The notes under the pieces are model-generated. The model had not been told where the DNA came from. It ran no database searches and saw only the letters and a list, made by a program, of their open reading frames with translations. Both the position numbers and the translations under genes were made by a program. A DNA stretch of 64,000 bases from Psychrobacter piscatorii (GTDB taxonomy: Bacteria > Pseudomonadota > Gammaproteobacteria > Pseudomonadales > Moraxellaceae): assembly GCF_904846415.1 (NCBI RefSeq), contig NZ_CAJHAR010000004.1:1-64000 (forward strand), read 5' to 3'. Of the stretch, positions 29,124-40,693 are shown in pieces. How positions within the stretch are numbered: position 1 is the stretch's first letter; every line of letters begins with the position of its first letter.

Positions 29124-29660
29124 ATGGCGACGCGTCTGATAACGATGATGGTAATCGCAACTGCTAGTATGTGGACGCTAACAGGCTGCGATAATAGCAC
29201 CGAAACCCCTAACCAAGCCTCCGAAACAGCGGCGACCGCATCAGACTCGTCAACACCCGCAGCCGATCAGATAGATTGGTCGTTAGTCGACAGTGGGACA
29301 AAGCCTGCTGATCCTACCAATTATAAGTATCCATTTGCGATTGATAGTCAAAACGTCCGTGATTATGCAGAGTACTTCGATGTAGATCTTGCCACCGCTC
29401 AACACAACCTCACTATCAGCATGGCAAGTAACGAAGCGCTATCCAAAGCCTTGGATCAGCTGAGCGAAACCTATGTCTCACATGAGTTGACCGATGGTAA
29501 CGAGATGACACTGGTCATTCACACCACATCCGATGTCGCTGCCAGTCGCTATGATTATGTGCTGTCTGATGACTTTGCCAAAGGGTTGGTATTACCTATC
29601 GTGATTAAACCAGATGGCAAAAAAGGTGACGCAAAGGCGCATGGTGAGATGGCGGAGTAG
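29124..29660 (+). CDS. Hypothetical lipoprotein
   Basis: A 178-residue lipoprotein. The ATG at 29124 is chosen because AAAGGAT lies six bases upstream and it gives a compact signal peptide with lipobox LTGC (Cys about 22); the upstream ATG at 29094 would add ten polar residues. A Thr/Ala/Ser/Pro linker (about 25-52) leads to a domain starting 'DQIDWSLVDSGTKPADPTNY'. I do not recognise the domain. The C-terminus 'VIKPDGKKGDAKAHGEMAE' is charged. Function unknown. Confidence 0.75.
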   Translation: MATRLITMMVIATASMWTLTGCDNSTETPNQASETAATASDSSTPAADQIDWSLVDSGTKPADPTNYKYPFAIDSQNVRDYAEYFDVDLATAQHNLTISMASNEALSKALDQLSETYVSHELTDGNEMTLVIHTTSDVAASRYDYVLSDDFAKGLVLPIVIKPDGKKGDAKAHGEMAE

Positions 29661-29696
29661 CGCGTTGTATTTATTACGCATCATCTAACCACTTGA

Positions 29697-30557
29697 TTAT
29701 AATAAAGCGCGAATCAGCATATAACCACCCATGCCGAACATCATGACGTTTTCGGTTAAAGAGATCGCGCCCAGTGGCACATTACTATCGCCGCCGACGC
29801 AGGCGCATTTTAGCTCACGCTTGTCAATATAGACGGCTTTAATAACCGACACCCCGCCGATCAAACCGATGATAAAGGCGACCAGACCCGCAATCGGATT
29901 GAGCCACGGCTGATCGGCAAGCATAGCGATACCGGCAAATGCTTCTAAAAATGGATATACATAGGCGTAGCGTACCATGCGGCGTGCGAGTAAATCATAC
30001 CCCAAAAACCCAGTGGTAAACCCTTCCAAATCCTCAAGTTTTTTAATCGCCAATACACACATGGATAGCGCGACAAACCACATAAGCGCTTGTATCGAAA
30101 AGACGCTGACGGCAAAAGCCCAGCATAATGCCAGTGTCATCAGCGCGGTAACAGCAAATATCGCAATAATGGGCGCGTACGTGGTGTCGTCGTCTGTCTC
30201 AGGTTCATGATTGCCCAAAAATACTTGCAGATCATCATTGCCGCCAACACGCTTGCCATCAATAAAGGTCTGCGGCGTGGTCTTGACCCCAAGCGTCTCT
30301 TTAACTAGTGTATTCTCATCTTGGGTCGTAATATGGCGATCAATGATGTCGTAGCCTGCGTGCTTGAGCGCATCAATTGATTTGAGTCCAAACGGGCATA
30401 GGTGATCTGGCATCACCATCCGAAAGATAATGGCAGACTGCACGCCTTCTTTGCCGATATGCTCGCCTTGTAAGGTATCGATGAGATGCTGTACTTTTTG
30501 GCTTTGGCTGTTGTCTATGGTGTCGGACTCAGACTGATGATTGGTATGGTCTGCCAT
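29697..30557 (-). CDS. Glutaredoxin-like / MauE-type membrane fusion
   Basis: A 286-residue two-part protein. Residues about 40-115 are glutaredoxin-like: strand 'SAIIFRMVMPDHLCPFG' with a single active Cys (Cys54, CPFG instead of CPYC) and the cis-Pro loop 'TTPQTFIDGKRVGGNDDL'. Residues about 128-285 have four hydrophobic segments, ending in KCACVGGDSNVPLG, a Cys-pair motif typical of MauE/DoxX-like redox membrane proteins. The likely role is thiol-disulfide exchange across or at the inner membrane; the substrate is unknown. GGAGCGC precedes the ATG. It stands alone between a convergent lipoprotein gene and the DUF2971-like gene. Confidence 0.82.
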   Translation of the reverse strand: MADHTNHQSESDTIDNSQSQKVQHLIDTLQGEHIGKEGVQSAIIFRMVMPDHLCPFGLKSIDALKHAGYDIIDRHITTQDENTLVKETLGVKTTPQTFIDGKRVGGNDDLQVFLGNHEPETDDDTTYAPIIAIFAVTALMTLALCWAFAVSVFSIQALMWFVALSMCVLAIKKLEDLEGFTTGFLGYDLLARRMVRYAYVYPFLEAFAGIAMLADQPWLNPIAGLVAFIIGLIGGVSVIKAVYIDKRELKCACVGGDSNVPLGAISLTENVMMFGMGGYMLIRALL

Positions 30558-30751
30558 AACGCGCTCCTTACGTTTTGCTTATTCGCTACTTGATAATAGT
30601 TTTTCTTATGACTGTGACTATTATCTTATAAGCATCGATAGGGGCGCTCTGAATCAGTCTTGTTAACTTTGTTAGGTTTAATGATAAGTAAAATTTACTT
30701 TCAAACTAAAAACTGTGGCCTGCATTTTTAAACTTAGTGAATTGGAAGCAA

Positions 30752-33025
30752 CTATCGAAATACATTTCCTGATACCTCAACTGGTACATCGACATTTTTT
30801 AGAATGTTATCGAAGTATCGTTTATGTTGGAGCGCAGCAGGGGCTATATAGATTTTATCGAGATGGTCTTTAACGCTAGGTTCATACTCGACATATAGAA
30901 AACTACCATATTCCATTGTCACTTCAGGTCTATCAATCGAAGTAATATAAATCATCCTACATTCTTGCTCCTCACGAAATGCTGAATGTTTGATTAAATA
31001 CTTTAAAGGTAGAAGTATTTCATCCACCAAAATAGCTAATTCTTTCTGTTTTAAGCTACCAAGGGTAAATCTCACGTTATTGATTTCTGTTTCTACTTCT
31101 TTGTAAGTAGTTTTGAGAATTTGATAAGCAACTTCAAATTTTTCAGTAATGATCTTTATATACTCTTGATAAACACCCCACTCATATTCAGCTTGAGACT
31201 GTTTCGTACCGTTCTTTATTACTATGTTATCCCCAAACTCTCTAAAGAATGTCAAACGGTTGCGCTGTGCTAAATGAAAATAGTCTGATGTTGGGTCTAA
31301 ATAAACGCATCTCATTACTGATCGTCTAACTAACTCTTGATCATCATTTTCGTTCTTAATTTTTTGACCTTGTATATCATGTGACTCTTTAACATTTATA
31401 TTTGAAATAGCCTCGGTGATTTTCAATGTATTATCAATTGATAAATAGGATATCCCTCCTATTAAGTTTTTAGATTGGAAAAAATCTTTTTTGAAGACTA
31501 GGCTCATTCCAGAAGCCTCTTTGTTATCTTGTTTGCCATATAATCTAAACTGATTCAGGCTATCATGGTTAAAAGTAAAGCAACTGATAAAAGCATGGAA
31601 CTTCTTATCAAAAGCTAATGGAACGAAGCTATTATCTTTTACATCTTTCAATTTCCTAATAAGTAGTTGACCTTCACTAGGATCGTTAACATTGTTAATC
31701 GTATTCAGTCTAAATGAGCTGGGGCGAGTATTATTCTTATCATTACCCAATAGTAGGTTAGAAGTATACGTAGACGTGTAATGAGCAAGCTTTCTCTCGA
31801 AAGGCTTTTCTTCATCGGCATACTTGCTAAAATTTAAAGTCAAAATATCAACTATATCTAACACTATATTTAATAAATCTAGCAAGCTCAAACCAAAGCT
31901 CTTTGTTTCTGGAACTTCTAATAGTTCTAAAATTCTTATATAAGATCGAGCTTCATAAGAAAACACCTCTCTTGCTAATTCAAAACAGGTTTTAGCAGAT
32001 GTATAATCTGTCAGATCATTATTACTAATTAATATTCTTGCTATCCTATATTGGGCATTACCATAAGCACTTGAATCGTATTCATATTTAATATTGCGGA
32101 ATGCTTTTACAGCACCCTTTATATCACTATTCTTACCTAACAGAATGCCAATATTAAATTGTGCTTTCGCATACGCTTCAGCATCATCCATAAGCTCAAT
32201 AAGCTGTAACTCTTTAATTGCTGCTTGCTTATATTCAAACGATATTAGGAAACTTGCAATTTTAAACTGTGCCTTGGCATATGCTTCTAAATCATCTAAA
32301 CGTTCAACGTTGCACCATGCTAATAGTCCACCTTGATAGTCTCCCTGTTCTGTCAGAGTATTTCCAATCCTCAATTGAGCCTTGGCATAAGCTTCTGAAT
32401 TATCTTTCTTTTCAATATTATGCCAAGATAATAACGCACCTTCTACATGCTTTCTTTCTAATAAATTACTTCCGATATTATATTGAGCTTGAGCATACAG
32501 CTCTGGATCATCCAGACGAGTTATATTACTCCAAGCTAGTAAAGCCTCCTCTTTATTTAACTTCTCCGATAAACAAATCCCAATATTAAACTGAGCTTGA
32601 ACATACTGTTCAGGGGCATCTGCATGAGTAATATTACCCCATACAAGTAAAGCTTCTTCAATGTCATTTTTTTCGAATAACACAAAGCCAATATAAGATT
32701 GAGCTGCAGCATATATTTCTGGGTTATCAGAATGATTAATATTTCTCCAAATACTCAATGCAGACTCTATGTCACCATTACTCTCTATTATTTCACCAAT
32801 ATGGTATTGAGCAGCTGCATATAATTTAGGACTGTGTAAGTGTTGAATATTAGAAAAAGCTTCTAAGGCTTCTTCAATATTTCCATTTTTTATGAATGTT
32901 GCTCCAAGATTGAACTGGGCCTGTGCAAAAAACGCATTTCCATGCTTCTCAGGTGTAATCCTCCGTAACTCTTCAATCTCTTTGCGGGTTTCTTCGTCCA
33001 GACTTTCCATGTCATCAATATTCAT
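30752..33025 (-). CDS. Tandem 36-residue repeat protein with DUF2971-like C-terminus
   Basis: A 757-residue soluble protein, visibly more AT-rich than its neighbours. Residues about 36-323 are eight consecutive repeats of exactly 36 residues, pattern AQ-F/Y-x-IG-x7-(D/N)IEEAL-x2-W-x-NI-x3-D-x-PE-x-YA, i.e. TPR/Sel1-like helical hairpins that usually bind protein or peptide partners. A linker with a partial ninth unit leads to a C-terminal part (about 400-757) with features of DUF2971: 'AHYTST' , 'INNVNDPSEGQLL', 'FISCFTFNHDSLNQFRLYG', 'GMSLVFKKDFF', and near the end 'REEQECRMIYI'. The catalytic role of DUF2971 is not established. The ligA stop codon is immediately followed by ATG ATG; GGGGAG is best spaced for the second ATG. 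This means co-translation with ligA. Looks acquired. Confidence 0.8.
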   Translation of the reverse strand: MNIDDMESLDEETRKEIEELRRITPEKHGNAFFAQAQFNLGATFIKNGNIEEALEAFSNIQHLHSPKLYAAAQYHIGEIIESNGDIESALSIWRNINHSDNPEIYAAAQSYIGFVLFEKNDIEEALLVWGNITHADAPEQYVQAQFNIGICLSEKLNKEEALLAWSNITRLDDPELYAQAQYNIGSNLLERKHVEGALLSWHNIEKKDNSEAYAKAQLRIGNTLTEQGDYQGGLLAWCNVERLDDLEAYAKAQFKIASFLISFEYKQAAIKELQLIELMDDAEAYAKAQFNIGILLGKNSDIKGAVKAFRNIKYEYDSSAYGNAQYRIARILISNNDLTDYTSAKTCFELAREVFSYEARSYIRILELLEVPETKSFGLSLLDLLNIVLDIVDILTLNFSKYADEEKPFERKLAHYTSTYTSNLLLGNDKNNTRPSSFRLNTINNVNDPSEGQLLIRKLKDVKDNSFVPLAFDKKFHAFISCFTFNHDSLNQFRLYGKQDNKEASGMSLVFKKDFFQSKNLIGGISYLSIDNTLKITEAISNINVKESHDIQGQKIKNENDDQELVRRSVMRCVYLDPTSDYFHLAQRNRLTFFREFGDNIVIKNGTKQSQAEYEWGVYQEYIKIITEKFEVAYQILKTTYKEVETEINNVRFTLGSLKQKELAILVDEILLPLKYLIKHSAFREEQECRMIYITSIDRPEVTMEYGSFLYVEYEPSVKDHLDKIYIAPAALQHKRYFDNILKNVDVPVEVSGNVFR

Positions 33026-33028
33026 CAT

Positions 33029-35164
<2,136 letters not shown>

Positions 35165-35340
35165 TCAAGATGCCGATATGATAACAAGTTTGCAGGATAC
35201 TCGGATATAGCCAATCCTATATAAATCAGCTACTGTGTCAGGCTCGCTCAGTCTACTACGTGTAGTACTTTCCCCTGCCTTCCTTGTATCTAAATTATCT
35301 TGAACTAACTCTAAATTTTTGCAGAAACTATAGCCCATTA
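35165..35340. repeat. Candidate dispersed intergenic repeat
   Basis: The spacer between ligA and the zipA terminator contains a small palindrome (TACTAC-GT-GTAGTA, within 35255-35272) flanked by GGCTCGCTCAG and CCCCTGCCTTCC. The composition and the look of the element suggest a multicopy Psychrobacter intergenic repeat, but only one copy is in this window, so repetition is not shown here. A short open frame crossing it (35165-35350) is not supported as a gene. Confidence 0.35.
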
Positions 35341-35377
35341 AAAAAGGCAAATAACGTGAATCGCTATTTGCCTTTTT
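35341..35377 (-). terminator. Terminator of zipA
   Basis: AAAAAGGCAAATA / TATTTGCCTTTTT with an 11-base loop; T5 on both strands. It separates smc-zipA from ligA. Confidence 0.9.
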
Positions 35378-35441
35378 AACACTTTATAACCACTTTTAGC
35401 AGTTGGCTTACTTAGCCATTGAACTATGAGCCTTTGAGCAC

Positions 35442-36458
35442 TTAGCCTTCATAATCACGAACTTGGTTACGCAGCTGCTGCTTGTATTCAGGCGTGATTG
35501 GTTGGTTCTCTTCATCGAGCATAATCGCATCAAGATCGCTTGCCATCATATAAGCAATGCTCATCATGCTATCAAAGCTGCGCACGGCTTGTGGATGTGG
35601 CAATGACAAAAACATAACAACACCATTGTAAGTGTTGGTTGCGACACTATGTGGATCAAATGGCGCGATACCACTGTCGGTGATACCCATCATGCTAAAC
35701 CACAGCATACCCGTACCGTCTTTTTGCTCATAGCGATGGAACATATTCATCGCGCCATAGCGTAAACCATATTTATCAATCAATGCTAGCAGATCACGAC
35801 CACGGATAATCGCGGTTGGACGATCACGATATTGGTGCGGCAATATGGTGATGTTGATGTTGTCTTTGGCATTGATCAAGGGGCCGTTTTGCGCGTCATC
35901 GCCTGACTCTGATAAATGCTGATCCAGTATCGGGCTGTTGTTGTCAAAGCTTGGCTCTTCTGCCGTGTCAATTGATGGCATTAAGCTATCTGTTGCTGAC
36001 ATGAGGCTAGAGAATGCATCAGGCTCTTGCTCGATATGCATCTGATCAGCCGCTTCTACAAACTCAGCGTTATCAGCGCGACGTTGCTCTTCTTGCCAGC
36101 GCGCATAGTCTGCATTGTCGATGACGTCATGATCTTCATCTGCCATAGTGTTGCGTTCAGCGGTCAGCTGTATATCGACGTTGGTATGAGGCTGCGTCAA
36201 TGGCTCTTCTTCAACGACAGCATTCAGATAAGTGCGGTCAGGGCCAATGCTCGTCTCGCCAGCGACTGTATCATCAAAGTCTGGCTGATCAACGATATTG
36301 CGCTCATGACGCGGTATGATGGGAATACCGTTTTTATCATAGTTGACCGCAGCAGCTTCGGCACCATTACGGCGCTTAAAACTGCGAATGACCATAAACA
36401 GCCCTGCGAGCACGATAAACGCGGCAATGGCAATCAATACAAACTGAATAGCGGTCAT
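35442..36458 (-). CDS. zipA: Cell division protein ZipA
   Basis: ZipA anchors FtsZ to the inner membrane. The N-terminal membrane segment (about 5-25, MTAIQFVLIAIAAFIVLAGL) is followed by a short basic stretch, a long acidic Asp/Glu/Gln-rich linker (about 45-205), and the C-terminal FtsZ-binding domain (about 205-335: 'INITILPHQYRDRPTAIIRGRDLLALIDKYGL', 'GTGMLWFSMMG'). The 338-residue length fits the family. Its position between smc and ligA is the conserved gammaproteobacterial order. Confidence 0.93.
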   Translation of the reverse strand: MTAIQFVLIAIAAFIVLAGLFMVIRSFKRRNGAEAAAVNYDKNGIPIIPRHERNIVDQPDFDDTVAGETSIGPDRTYLNAVVEEEPLTQPHTNVDIQLTAERNTMADEDHDVIDNADYARWQEEQRRADNAEFVEAADQMHIEQEPDAFSSLMSATDSLMPSIDTAEEPSFDNNSPILDQHLSESGDDAQNGPLINAKDNINITILPHQYRDRPTAIIRGRDLLALIDKYGLRYGAMNMFHRYEQKDGTGMLWFSMMGITDSGIAPFDPHSVATNTYNGVVMFLSLPHPQAVRSFDSMMSIAYMMASDLDAIMLDEENQPITPEYKQQLRNQVRDYEG

Positions 36459-36673
36459 GATAAATACATCCTAGTATATATAACAAAAGGGAATACACAA
36501 ACGAGCATAAATGGCAATATTCTAGCATGGCTGACCCATATCGTCACCACATTGTGTACTTTATAACCAGCATGCTGGACTGAGGTCAAGCATATTTGTA
36601 TTTATGCCGACGGATTGATTATATTTGCATCGCTTTGATTCTCATAGCTCTTTTAGTTTTGGCTTTTTTGCTC

Positions 36674-39600
36674 TTAGCTCTCTACATAACGCGCGGCTTC
36701 ATCCAGCGACACACTGACTAGTGTAGAAATACCGGCGCTTGGCATGGTGATGCCTTTGAGCTCATCAGCGATCTGCATCGTCAGTTTGTTATGACTGATA
36801 AAGATAAACTGCAAATCATCTGCCAGCTCATGAATGAGGCTAGTAAAACGCGCGACGTTGGCATCATCAAGCGGCGCATCGACCTCATCAAGTACACAAA
36901 ACGGTGCAGGATGCTGCTTAAATATCGCAAAAATTAGGCTAAGCGCGGTCAGCGTTTTTTCACCGCCAGAGAGTACGGCTAAGCGACTATTGCGCTTACC
37001 CTTTGGCTGCGCCATCAAAGTAAGTCCTGCCCGCCATTGCTCTGATTTTGGCGTATTGGCTGGCATCTCGTCTGTGTTCAACGTCAGACTGGCTTGCCCG
37101 CCGCCAAATACTTTAGCAAACAATTTAGCCAGCTCATTATTGACCACATCAAGTGTCTGCATAAACAGTGTCTTGGTCGTCTCATCGATCGAAGCAATCG
37201 CTTCAGTCAACGTCTGCATACTGGCGGCGATATCGGTGGTCTGCTGCGCGAGTGGCTCCAAGCGCTCATTGACCTCAGCCAACTCTGCGACGGCAGCAAG
37301 ATTGACAGCACCAATCTTGCTTAACTGCTGCGCAAGCTTGGCACGTTCGGACTCCAGCTCAGCAATTTTGTCTGGGCGCACACGGCGATCATGAGCGATA
37401 AAGTCTGCCAATAAGTTTGAGACACTCATGGTTTGCTGCGGCGAATGATCTGCTGGTGCTTTATATTTCTCACTCACTCGAGTATAAGCATCTAGAGCGC
37501 TCTGCGTATGCCTACTTGCATCCTCCAAACGCGCTGCACTCAGTGCCAACTCAGTCGCATGTTGGGCAAGTTCACTTTGCTGCGTCTGCAAGGTATTTTG
37601 CAATGTATCAAATGCCGTCTGCTGCTCAGCATACGCTTGCTTTAGCGCTGTGAGCGCGCTATCACGCTCAGTCAATAACGCTTGCTGCTCATCACGCGTT
37701 GTCTGTGCGCTATGCAATGCGGCTTGCAGCTCTGGCAATTTAGCTTGCTGCTGCTTGTGACGCGTCTGTAGACTCTGCTCATTCTCTAATGACTTATCAT
37801 ATTGCTCGGTTGCACGAGCCAGACTGCTAACACTATGCTCTAGGCGCATCTCGTACTGCTGAATACGTAGCTGTAACGCCTGCCAAGCCTCATCATCGGC
37901 TTGGCGCGCACGATTTAGCTCACTGCGCTCAGATTGTAATTGCTGATTGGTCGCTCGTGCCTCTGTTATTTGCGGCGTAAGTGTGGCGATCTTGCGTTCG
38001 ATATCCTGCTGCTCACGAATAAGCGTTTGCGCCTCATGCGCAAGCTCTTGCTTTTCTTGCTCAAGCGCCGCTTTGTCAGCATTTAGGCGTTGGCTGTCTG
38101 CTTGCAAGCGCTCCACATTGGCGCGCTGCGTGGTCAGTTGTTGCTGGTATTGATGCTTATCACGGGTTAATTGCTCAGCTTGTGCGCGCGTCTCTTCTAG
38201 ACTGACCATCAACGCATCATAGTCGCGCTGGTCTTTTGCAATAGATTTTTGCTGATCGTGGATTTTGCTTTCAAACTCATCAAGCAAGTCTTCTAGCGTT
38301 TGCAAACGCGTGCGCTGCGCCAAACGCTGGGTGAGAAACTGACTGCTGCCCTCGATTTGATCGTCTTGCGCGCCAGCGAGCTTACTTAGATTAAACGTGC
38401 CTTGACAACTAATAATCCAACCATCGGCAGTCAGCAGAAGCGCTGATGGTGGTAATGATTTTAAGACATCGGCAAACACGTTAATATCATGCTCACTAGC
38501 AGACTTAAACTGCGCTGTGTATAGATAACACTGCTGCCAAAGCGTAAGCGCAGGCTGAGCAATCAGATGTGATAATGGCAATACTTTATCACTTAAGCTA
38601 TCTGGTAAGTCGCTAATAAAGGCATGATCACTGCTATCGTTTTGCTTCGCAGGCAACCATAGGCTATGACCCGTTGCTAGTGTTTTTTCTTTTGTACTGG
38701 CTGACGTGTTTTGTACGGTTTGATAAGTCAGTAAAGCGCTAACGTCATCTTCAAGTACTTGCCATAAGCTGTCAGCTTTTTGAGAAACGCCATTAGCGTT
38801 ATTAACGCCTGATTGCTTGATTTGATTAGCTTGTTGGCGAGCAACCAGCACATGGCTATCTAGCCATAACGCCAAGACACTATCGAGTAGCTGTGCGTGC
38901 GCTTGCCCCTTCGCGCTCAGTCCAATCTGTTCACGTAGCGTCGTAATAGCCAATTGCTGTGTATTTACAACGCCACTATCGGTATTATTTGTTATAGCTG
39001 CTTTGTCTTGAGAGTTCGTTGTAGGTTTAGGGTGCAGTATCTGATGCAGCGTATCGTATTCGCCTGCGAGTAGTGCATGACGTTTTTCATCATCGCTCAG
39101 CTCACGTTGCTGCGTGTTCAGTCGCTGCTGCAAATGATGCGCTTGCGGTTGTATGTCAGACAGACGTTCGTCCACACCCTCTTGTTGACGCTCGATCTGC
39201 TGTAGCGTTGTGCTCAGTTCAGTGACTTGCTGCGCTAGCGCTTGACTTAAGTCGCGCTTATCCGCTGCCTGACTTGCATCAGCACTGGCACTAACAGCAT
39301 TATCACTGGCAGATGGCGCTATAGACTGCTGCAATTGCTGCCAGAGGTTTTGCCAATTTTGCTCGCGACGTTGCCATTTATCATCGCTTTGGTGATGGCG
39401 TTTTTGTGCTTGGGTATTAATCGCCTGCTGCTGCTCAAGCGTCCGAGCCTTGTCTTGCAAGCGTGATAGCTGGTTTTGTGCGTTGTGCCATGCGCGCTGC
39501 AATGGTTGCTCATTACGCTTGTAGTCATTACGCTTGTGAGTCAGCTCCGCGAGCTGTGGGCGTAACGCTTCTAGCGCTTGCTTCTGCTCAGCTTGTTCAG

Positions 39601-40627
39601 CGTTAAGCCGCTCGATATCAGCGAGTGATTGCTCGCGCTGCTGCGCTAAGTGAGACAGTTGCTGCTCAATGGCTGCCAGCTGTGAGGTGGCATCACTCAA
39701 TTGATGCTCGGCATTTTGGTAGCCCAGCTGCTGCTGATAGTGCGCGCTTTGGGCATCATCTTTGAGCCACTGCTCTTGGTTGATACGAGCGGTGAGCTTG
39801 TCTTGCTGAGCTTTTAACGTGTCATAATCGGCTTGCAATGTTGACACCTCAGCAGCACTACGCTCATGCGCTATTTTTTGCTGCTGCTGATTGTGCTTGG
39901 CTTGATAAAGCTGCTGAATGGCAAGCTGCTGCTCAATATCAGCCAAGCTGAGAGAGATTTCTTCGTAACGCTGCGCGCTCGCTGCCTGTTTAGACAGTGT
40001 CTTTTGTTGGCGAATTAGTTCGCTTTGCATATCGTGCAGACGCGCCAGATTGTCTTTTGTTTTCTCAAGCTTCTTTTGCGTTTCTTCGCGGCGCGCCTGG
40101 TAGCGCGAAACCCCAGCCGCTTCTTCGATAAACTCACGCAGCTGCACGGGACTGGACTCAACAATCCGACCAATCATGCCCTGCTCAATGACCGCATAAC
40201 TGCGCGCACCTAGCCCTGTCCCCAAGAACACATCGACCACATCTCGGCGACGACAGCGCGTACCATTGATAAAATAATCCGAGCGACCATCCTTATTTAC
40301 CTGACGGCGAACGGACAGCTCTTGGTACAAGTTAAACTCATGGCGAATGCCCGTCTGCTCATCTTGAGTATGCTCAAAGGTCAGCTCAACACTGGCAACG
40401 CTCTTGGCCGTTTTATCTTGCGTACCGGCAAAGATGACATCACTCATCGCCCCGCCGCGCAGCTGCTTGGCAGAGGTTTCACCCAGCACCCAGCGAATGG
40501 CATCAATCACATTTGATTTGCCGCAGCCGTTTGGCCCGACGATGGCGGTGATACCATGACGAAAAGTAAAGGTCGTTGGATTGGCAAAAGATTTGAAACC
40601 TGCCAGCTTTAGAGATTTTAAACGCAT
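36674..40627 (-). CDS. smc: Chromosome segregation ATPase SMC
   Basis: SMC dimers organise and segregate chromosomes. Walker A GPNGCGKSN is at 31-39; the C-terminal signature LSGGEKTLTALS and Walker B VLDEVDAPLDDANV lie near 1225-1265. Long coiled coils (about 170-500 and 770-1080) flank a hinge region at about 530-740. At 1317 residues it is roughly 130-150 longer than common bacterial SMC; the surplus is mainly Asn/Ser/Thr/Gln-rich stretches around the hinge (about 535-560, 605-680) and Gln-rich coil segments. No scpA/scpB is adjacent. Confidence 0.96.
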   Translation of the reverse strand: MRLKSLKLAGFKSFANPTTFTFRHGITAIVGPNGCGKSNVIDAIRWVLGETSAKQLRGGAMSDVIFAGTQDKTAKSVASVELTFEHTQDEQTGIRHEFNLYQELSVRRQVNKDGRSDYFINGTRCRRRDVVDVFLGTGLGARSYAVIEQGMIGRIVESSPVQLREFIEEAAGVSRYQARREETQKKLEKTKDNLARLHDMQSELIRQQKTLSKQAASAQRYEEISLSLADIEQQLAIQQLYQAKHNQQQQKIAHERSAAEVSTLQADYDTLKAQQDKLTARINQEQWLKDDAQSAHYQQQLGYQNAEHQLSDATSQLAAIEQQLSHLAQQREQSLADIERLNAEQAEQKQALEALRPQLAELTHKRNDYKRNEQPLQRAWHNAQNQLSRLQDKARTLEQQQAINTQAQKRHHQSDDKWQRREQNWQNLWQQLQQSIAPSASDNAVSASADASQAADKRDLSQALAQQVTELSTTLQQIERQQEGVDERLSDIQPQAHHLQQRLNTQQRELSDDEKRHALLAGEYDTLHQILHPKPTTNSQDKAAITNNTDSGVVNTQQLAITTLREQIGLSAKGQAHAQLLDSVLALWLDSHVLVARQQANQIKQSGVNNANGVSQKADSLWQVLEDDVSALLTYQTVQNTSASTKEKTLATGHSLWLPAKQNDSSDHAFISDLPDSLSDKVLPLSHLIAQPALTLWQQCYLYTAQFKSASEHDINVFADVLKSLPPSALLLTADGWIISCQGTFNLSKLAGAQDDQIEGSSQFLTQRLAQRTRLQTLEDLLDEFESKIHDQQKSIAKDQRDYDALMVSLEETRAQAEQLTRDKHQYQQQLTTQRANVERLQADSQRLNADKAALEQEKQELAHEAQTLIREQQDIERKIATLTPQITEARATNQQLQSERSELNRARQADDEAWQALQLRIQQYEMRLEHSVSSLARATEQYDKSLENEQSLQTRHKQQQAKLPELQAALHSAQTTRDEQQALLTERDSALTALKQAYAEQQTAFDTLQNTLQTQQSELAQHATELALSAARLEDASRHTQSALDAYTRVSEKYKAPADHSPQQTMSVSNLLADFIAHDRRVRPDKIAELESERAKLAQQLSKIGAVNLAAVAELAEVNERLEPLAQQTTDIAASMQTLTEAIASIDETTKTLFMQTLDVVNNELAKLFAKVFGGGQASLTLNTDEMPANTPKSEQWRAGLTLMAQPKGKRNSRLAVLSGGEKTLTALSLIFAIFKQHPAPFCVLDEVDAPLDDANVARFTSLIHELADDLQFIFISHNKLTMQIADELKGITMPSAGISTLVSVSLDEAARYVES

Positions 40628-40693
40628 GGATAGTCAGTTGATATGGCGAAAACAGGCGGCTATTCTACCTGAAATTGTTGTGAGTTTTTAGGG

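Noticed and set aside
30752..33025. Repetitive 108-bp pattern resembling a tandem array or CRISPR
   Set aside because: The repeats are in frame, diverged, and all coding; there are no short identical repeats with spacers.
35165..35350. 61-codon open frame on the minus strand after zipA
   Set aside because: It runs through the palindrome-bearing spacer and into the zipA terminator, so it is more likely a chance frame in a repeat.
37094..37394. Plus-strand frames antisense to smc
   Set aside because: They are shadows of the coding strand; the smc frame carries the conserved ATPase motifs.
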